DNA of 64,000 nucleotides, from assembly GCA_004293445.1 (NCBI GenBank), contig RDYP01000001.1:186001-250000 (forward strand). Direction: 5' to 3'. Position numbers and translations under genes: made by a program. Every line of letters starts with the position of its first letter. Position 1 is the first letter of the stretch. Origin of the DNA: Verrucomicrobiota bacterium. GTDB taxonomy: Bacteria; Verrucomicrobiota; Verrucomicrobiia; Verrucomicrobiales; Akkermansiaceae. The notes beneath the pieces are model-generated. The model ran no database searches. It saw nothing but the letters and a program-made list of their open reading frames with translations, and was not told the origin of the DNA. Positions 61,353 through 64,000 of this stretch are shown here, piece after piece.

Positions 61353-63934
61353 GATTCAGACACGGCATCAGCACGGCAACCCAACCCGTATTTCCGGGTA
61401 TGACGAATGCTTTGCCACAAGGCCAGCGGGCCCAGTAGCATGCCTGCGAACTCAATGGCCAGGAGACTCCATGGGTATTTCGAACGCCCTCGCAAGCGAT
61501 TGAGGACTCTCGATGCCATCGAGGTTGGCAGCTCGTAGCCAAGTCGAACCAGCGCTCGCTTGTCACGAAACTTGCTGAAGGTGATCAAGTGATAAGCAAC
61601 GTGCCCTTTTGAGTAGGCCATCAATTGGCGCTTTAGTTCCGCCATGCTCACCCGGTGATGATGCCACGCCACCGCCTCCGCTTCGTAGCAAATGACATGG
61701 CCGCGCCGCAGGATCTGATAGAACCACAAGGTGTCCTCCCCCACTCCAGCTGGTACTCCGGAGCCCAGACACTCTTCGAAGGCTCCGATCTGAGGATCAT
61801 GGAACAGCTCGCGTCGAAATGCGAGGTTCCCCGTGCCTCCAATTTGCCAGGTCGGCACTGCGCGTCGCTTCCATCGGTGGAACCATTCGCCGTCGAACTC
61901 GCGTCGTTGGAAACCACGACCGAAACCACCGTATTCTTCGAAGTTCAGCTCCGCTTCGCTCTCCAAGCTCGCCGGCAGGGTATGACCGCTGACCGCCGCG
62001 ACGTCTGCTCGCGCGAGCGGTTCGATCAAGCGCTCCAGCCAATCGGCCGCCACGACCATGTCGTCGTCCGTCATGGCCACGATCTCCTCCCGCGCCGCGG
62101 CTAGGCCTGCGTTCCGCGCGTAGGAGGATCCTGGCCGACCTTCCTCAACCAGTTCGGCTGTTGGGAAATCCTGAAGTACTTGGCGAATCCCCGGTCGCCC
62201 CGGCCGATTGTCGACGACGATGACCTGCAAACGCCTCCGCGTCGCCAGACCGAAGATCGAAGTGAGGCAGCGACGAAGATCGGAGGGTCGATCACAAGTA
62301 GCGACAATGATACTCACCCCGATCTCCTCGGCGAGACCGCGCGGACGATCCATGGCGCGATGAAGGAGACGCTGAAAATCGAACACATGGCCGGCCCAGC
62401 TTACCGATGGATCTTGATCGCCCAAAGTCAGCACCTGCCACCACATCGAGCGGGCGATCTCATCGGCCAAGCGCGATGGCGCGATCACCGCACCACGACT
62501 TTGGATTCGAAGCCGACCCAGTGGTCGACCCTTCCACTGCACCACGATCTCAAGCACTTCCCGTCCCGCTCCCTCGTCCAATGGTCGTAAAGGCCGGGAA
62601 AGGTCGACAGTCACGAGACCACCGAGCACCAGCTCGGAACCGCCCACAGGCGGATCGATCCTGAAGGCATCGGGACGAGCCGCCTCGTCTTTGACGATCT
62701 TCCGTCGTGCCCGAAGATACGCACCGCGCCCGTCCACATAGCCCTTGATCTCGCGGACGACCAACTCCCGCGGAAACCAAGTCGGAGTCCACCAAGAACG
62801 CCGCCAACGCTCCCAAGCCCAGTGTCGCCACCACCATCGGGTCAGCTTCCGAATGGCAGGACGATTCTCAGGAAACGCCAGCGCCTCTCGCTCAAAAAAA
62901 CAGCGCGTCGCATGCCCGTAGCTGTAGAGAAGTTTGGAGAGCTCCTCCATGCTCCGTCGGTGGCGATGTCTTACGATCGCGGTCGGCTCGTAGAGGCAGA
63001 TCATCCCCGAGCGCAGGCAGCGGAAGAATATCTCGTGATCGCCCCCCCCAAGAGTCGGGGTTCCGACGTCCAGTGCCGGGTCGAATTGGCCGATCTCGTC
63101 GAACAAGGTCCGCCGGATGGCCATATTCGCTCCGGCACCGAGTTGGCCCGCTCCAACCAGATGCCACGGCAATGAAGCGCCGCGTCGGGATTGCAGATAG
63201 GTGCGATTGCAGCCGCGACCGAAGCCGCCGTAACGCTCGAATAAGAATTGGGCGGGCGACTCCAATTCAGCCGGTTCGATGAGTCCGGTCACCAGCCCGA
63301 TCGCGGAATCCTCGCCGAAGACCCGTGCCAGCGCTTCGGTCCACCCGGCATCCACCATCACGTCGTCGTCGGTGTAAGCGACGATCTCTCCCCGTGCTTC
63401 GACGATGGCCCGATTCCTCGCATGATCGAGCCCTGGACGATCTTCGCGAACGTAGCGGAATTCGGGAAACTTCTCCGCCACCAAGCGCGCCGTGGCCTCC
63501 GTCGACGGAGCGTTGTCGATGACCAGCACTTCCAGCGGCGCGAGTCGCAGGCCAGCAATCGATGCCAAGCACTTGGCCATGTCATCCGGGCGATCCCGCG
63601 TGCAGATCGCCACGCTGATCGTTGGCAGCCCCTTGTTCGGCAGTGACTCCGGTGAATGGTCCGCGACTTCCGGCCGGGAATCGATGCCATCATCCAACAA
63701 AGCCCGCCGCGCCAATTCCCGTCCGAGCTTCGGCGTATGCCCCGACAGCAATCGCCTCGCGACATCCGCCGCAGACAACACGCCATTCGCCACCGGCACC
63801 TGCATCACCATCAGCGGCACTCCATGCCAGCGGACCAATAGACGGGCGGCACGGTAAGACGTCGGCACCGGCAAATCACCGGGTGTCGAAAGTTCGTAAT
63901 CTAGGGGGATGATTGGCAACAGCATCATGCACAT
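61349..63934 (-). CDS. Tandem double GT2 glycosyltransferase
   Basis: An 861-residue protein made of two copies of one module. Each copy has a small beta domain (LVRWHGVPLMVMQVP at 33-47 and VVQWKGRPLGRLRIQ at 464-478) followed by an inverting GT2 domain. GT2-A spans about 104-345 with TISVAICTRDRP, TDDD (188-191) and FERYGGFGRG (232-241). GT2-B spans about 538-780 with SIIVATCDRP, TDDD (622-625) and FEEYGGFGRG (665-674). Both keep the Asp triplet and the YGGFGRG block, so both may be active and transfer successive sugars. It is the first gene of the coupled export operon. The 66 bases upstream to the window end show nothing recognisable. Confidence 0.88.
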   Translation of the reverse strand: MCMMLLPIIPLDYELSTPGDLPVPTSYRAARLLVRWHGVPLMVMQVPVANGVLSAADVARRLLSGHTPKLGRELARRALLDDGIDSRPEVADHSPESLPNKGLPTISVAICTRDRPDDMAKCLASIAGLRLAPLEVLVIDNAPSTEATARLVAEKFPEFRYVREDRPGLDHARNRAIVEARGEIVAYTDDDVMVDAGWTEALARVFGEDSAIGLVTGLIEPAELESPAQFLFERYGGFGRGCNRTYLQSRRGASLPWHLVGAGQLGAGANMAIRRTLFDEIGQFDPALDVGTPTLGGGDHEIFFRCLRSGMICLYEPTAIVRHRHRRSMEELSKLLYSYGHATRCFFEREALAFPENRPAIRKLTRWWWRHWAWERWRRSWWTPTWFPRELVVREIKGYVDGRGAYLRARRKIVKDEAARPDAFRIDPPVGGSELVLGGLVTVDLSRPLRPLDEGAGREVLEIVVQWKGRPLGRLRIQSRGAVIAPSRLADEIARSMWWQVLTLGDQDPSVSWAGHVFDFQRLLHRAMDRPRGLAEEIGVSIIVATCDRPSDLRRCLTSIFGLATRRRLQVIVVDNRPGRPGIRQVLQDFPTAELVEEGRPGSSYARNAGLAAAREEIVAMTDDDMVVAADWLERLIEPLARADVAAVSGHTLPASLESEAELNFEEYGGFGRGFQRREFDGEWFHRWKRRAVPTWQIGGTGNLAFRRELFHDPQIGAFEECLGSGVPAGVGEDTLWFYQILRRGHVICYEAEAVAWHHHRVSMAELKRQLMAYSKGHVAYHLITFSKFRDKRALVRLGYELPTSMASRVLNRLRGRSKYPWSLLAIEFAGMLLGPLALWQSIRHTRKYGLGCRADAVSES

Positions 63935-64000
63935 GGGGGGGAATCAGGAGGACGGTAGGACTTGTCTTGATCGAGAAGGGCTTGCATCCGCTTGCGTTTG

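Noticed and set aside
1-64000. Mobile elements, prophage, CRISPR, defence islands, tRNA or rRNA genes
   Set aside because: No transposase, integrase, regular repeat array, cas or toxin-antitoxin gene, or convincing tRNA/rRNA sequence was seen on either strand by eye; a covariance-model scan would settle small RNAs.

Overview
The window is high-GC, densely coded chromosomal DNA from a Gram-negative bacterium. I infer the PVC superphylum, most likely Verrucomicrobiota (Luteolibacter/Haloferula-like). The reasons are: a Kdo transferase; a lipoprotein built of Trp/Asp-Pro/Ala-Ala repeats of the sort common in that phylum; a chlamydia-style permease-repressor fusion in a metal ABC operon; a menaquinone cluster; and many genes with GTG starts and weak Shine-Dalgarno sequences. 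I saw no transposase, integrase, phage gene, CRISPR array, rRNA or recognisable tRNA.

Layout. 1-3083: end of an SDR epimerase, a HAD phosphatase and the murein recycling ligase Mpl. 3090-11219: a carbohydrate-catabolic locus. An XRE-cupin regulator leads a minus-strand run (GH88-like hydrolase, SASA esterase, transglutaminase-like protein, SDR), and a sugar isomerase/epimerase plus a Gfo/Idh/MocA dehydrogenase are divergent from it. A CTTGCAAG palindrome lies in the shared promoter region. 11232-21468: housekeeping genes (folate cyclo-ligase, ECF sigma, zwf-opcA, apaG, rsmD, kdtA, low-Mr phosphatase) and two uncharacterised lineage-type proteins. 21487-26985: an SDR divergent from a four-gene Mn/Fe/Zn-type ABC operon. 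In that operon the third gene joins a permease to a DtxR/MntR-type repressor, and a nested dyad resembling a DtxR-family operator lies just upstream. 27062-31398: an erythromycin-esterase-like protein and an alpha-glucan pair (GT4 and GH57). 31409-32778: an ECF sigma/anti-sigma pair.

33023-37623: menaquinone genes menH-like, menB, menA, menC and menE. Malate:quinone oxidoreductase at 55280 is one likely user of the quinone. 37774-43435: PIN-PhoH ATPase, an RbsD/FucU-like lipoprotein, a very small Mini-RNase III-like protein and a SWIM-SNF2 helicase. 43626-47638: a minus-strand operon of retropepsin-like protease, inactive-transglutaminase 7TM protein, ATP-grasp ligase and a LolD-type ATPase. 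47671-51410: NodT outer-membrane lipoprotein, HlyD-type adaptor and a LysM protein, closed by a clear rho-independent terminator. 51494-58150: Lrp regulator, PL10 pectate lyase, beta-carbonic anhydrase, rarA, mqo and mnmE. 58163-63934: hisC downstream of a polysaccharide-export ABC pair (Wzm/Wzt type) and a glycosyltransferase made of two tandem copies of the same module.

The most interesting points are the permease-repressor fusion with its candidate operator, the duplicated glycosyltransferase, the 94-residue Mini-III-like protein, and the RbsD-fold lipoprotein with altered catalytic positions. All calls come from reading motifs by eye; no database search was run. No gene-free stretch exceeds about 300 bases.
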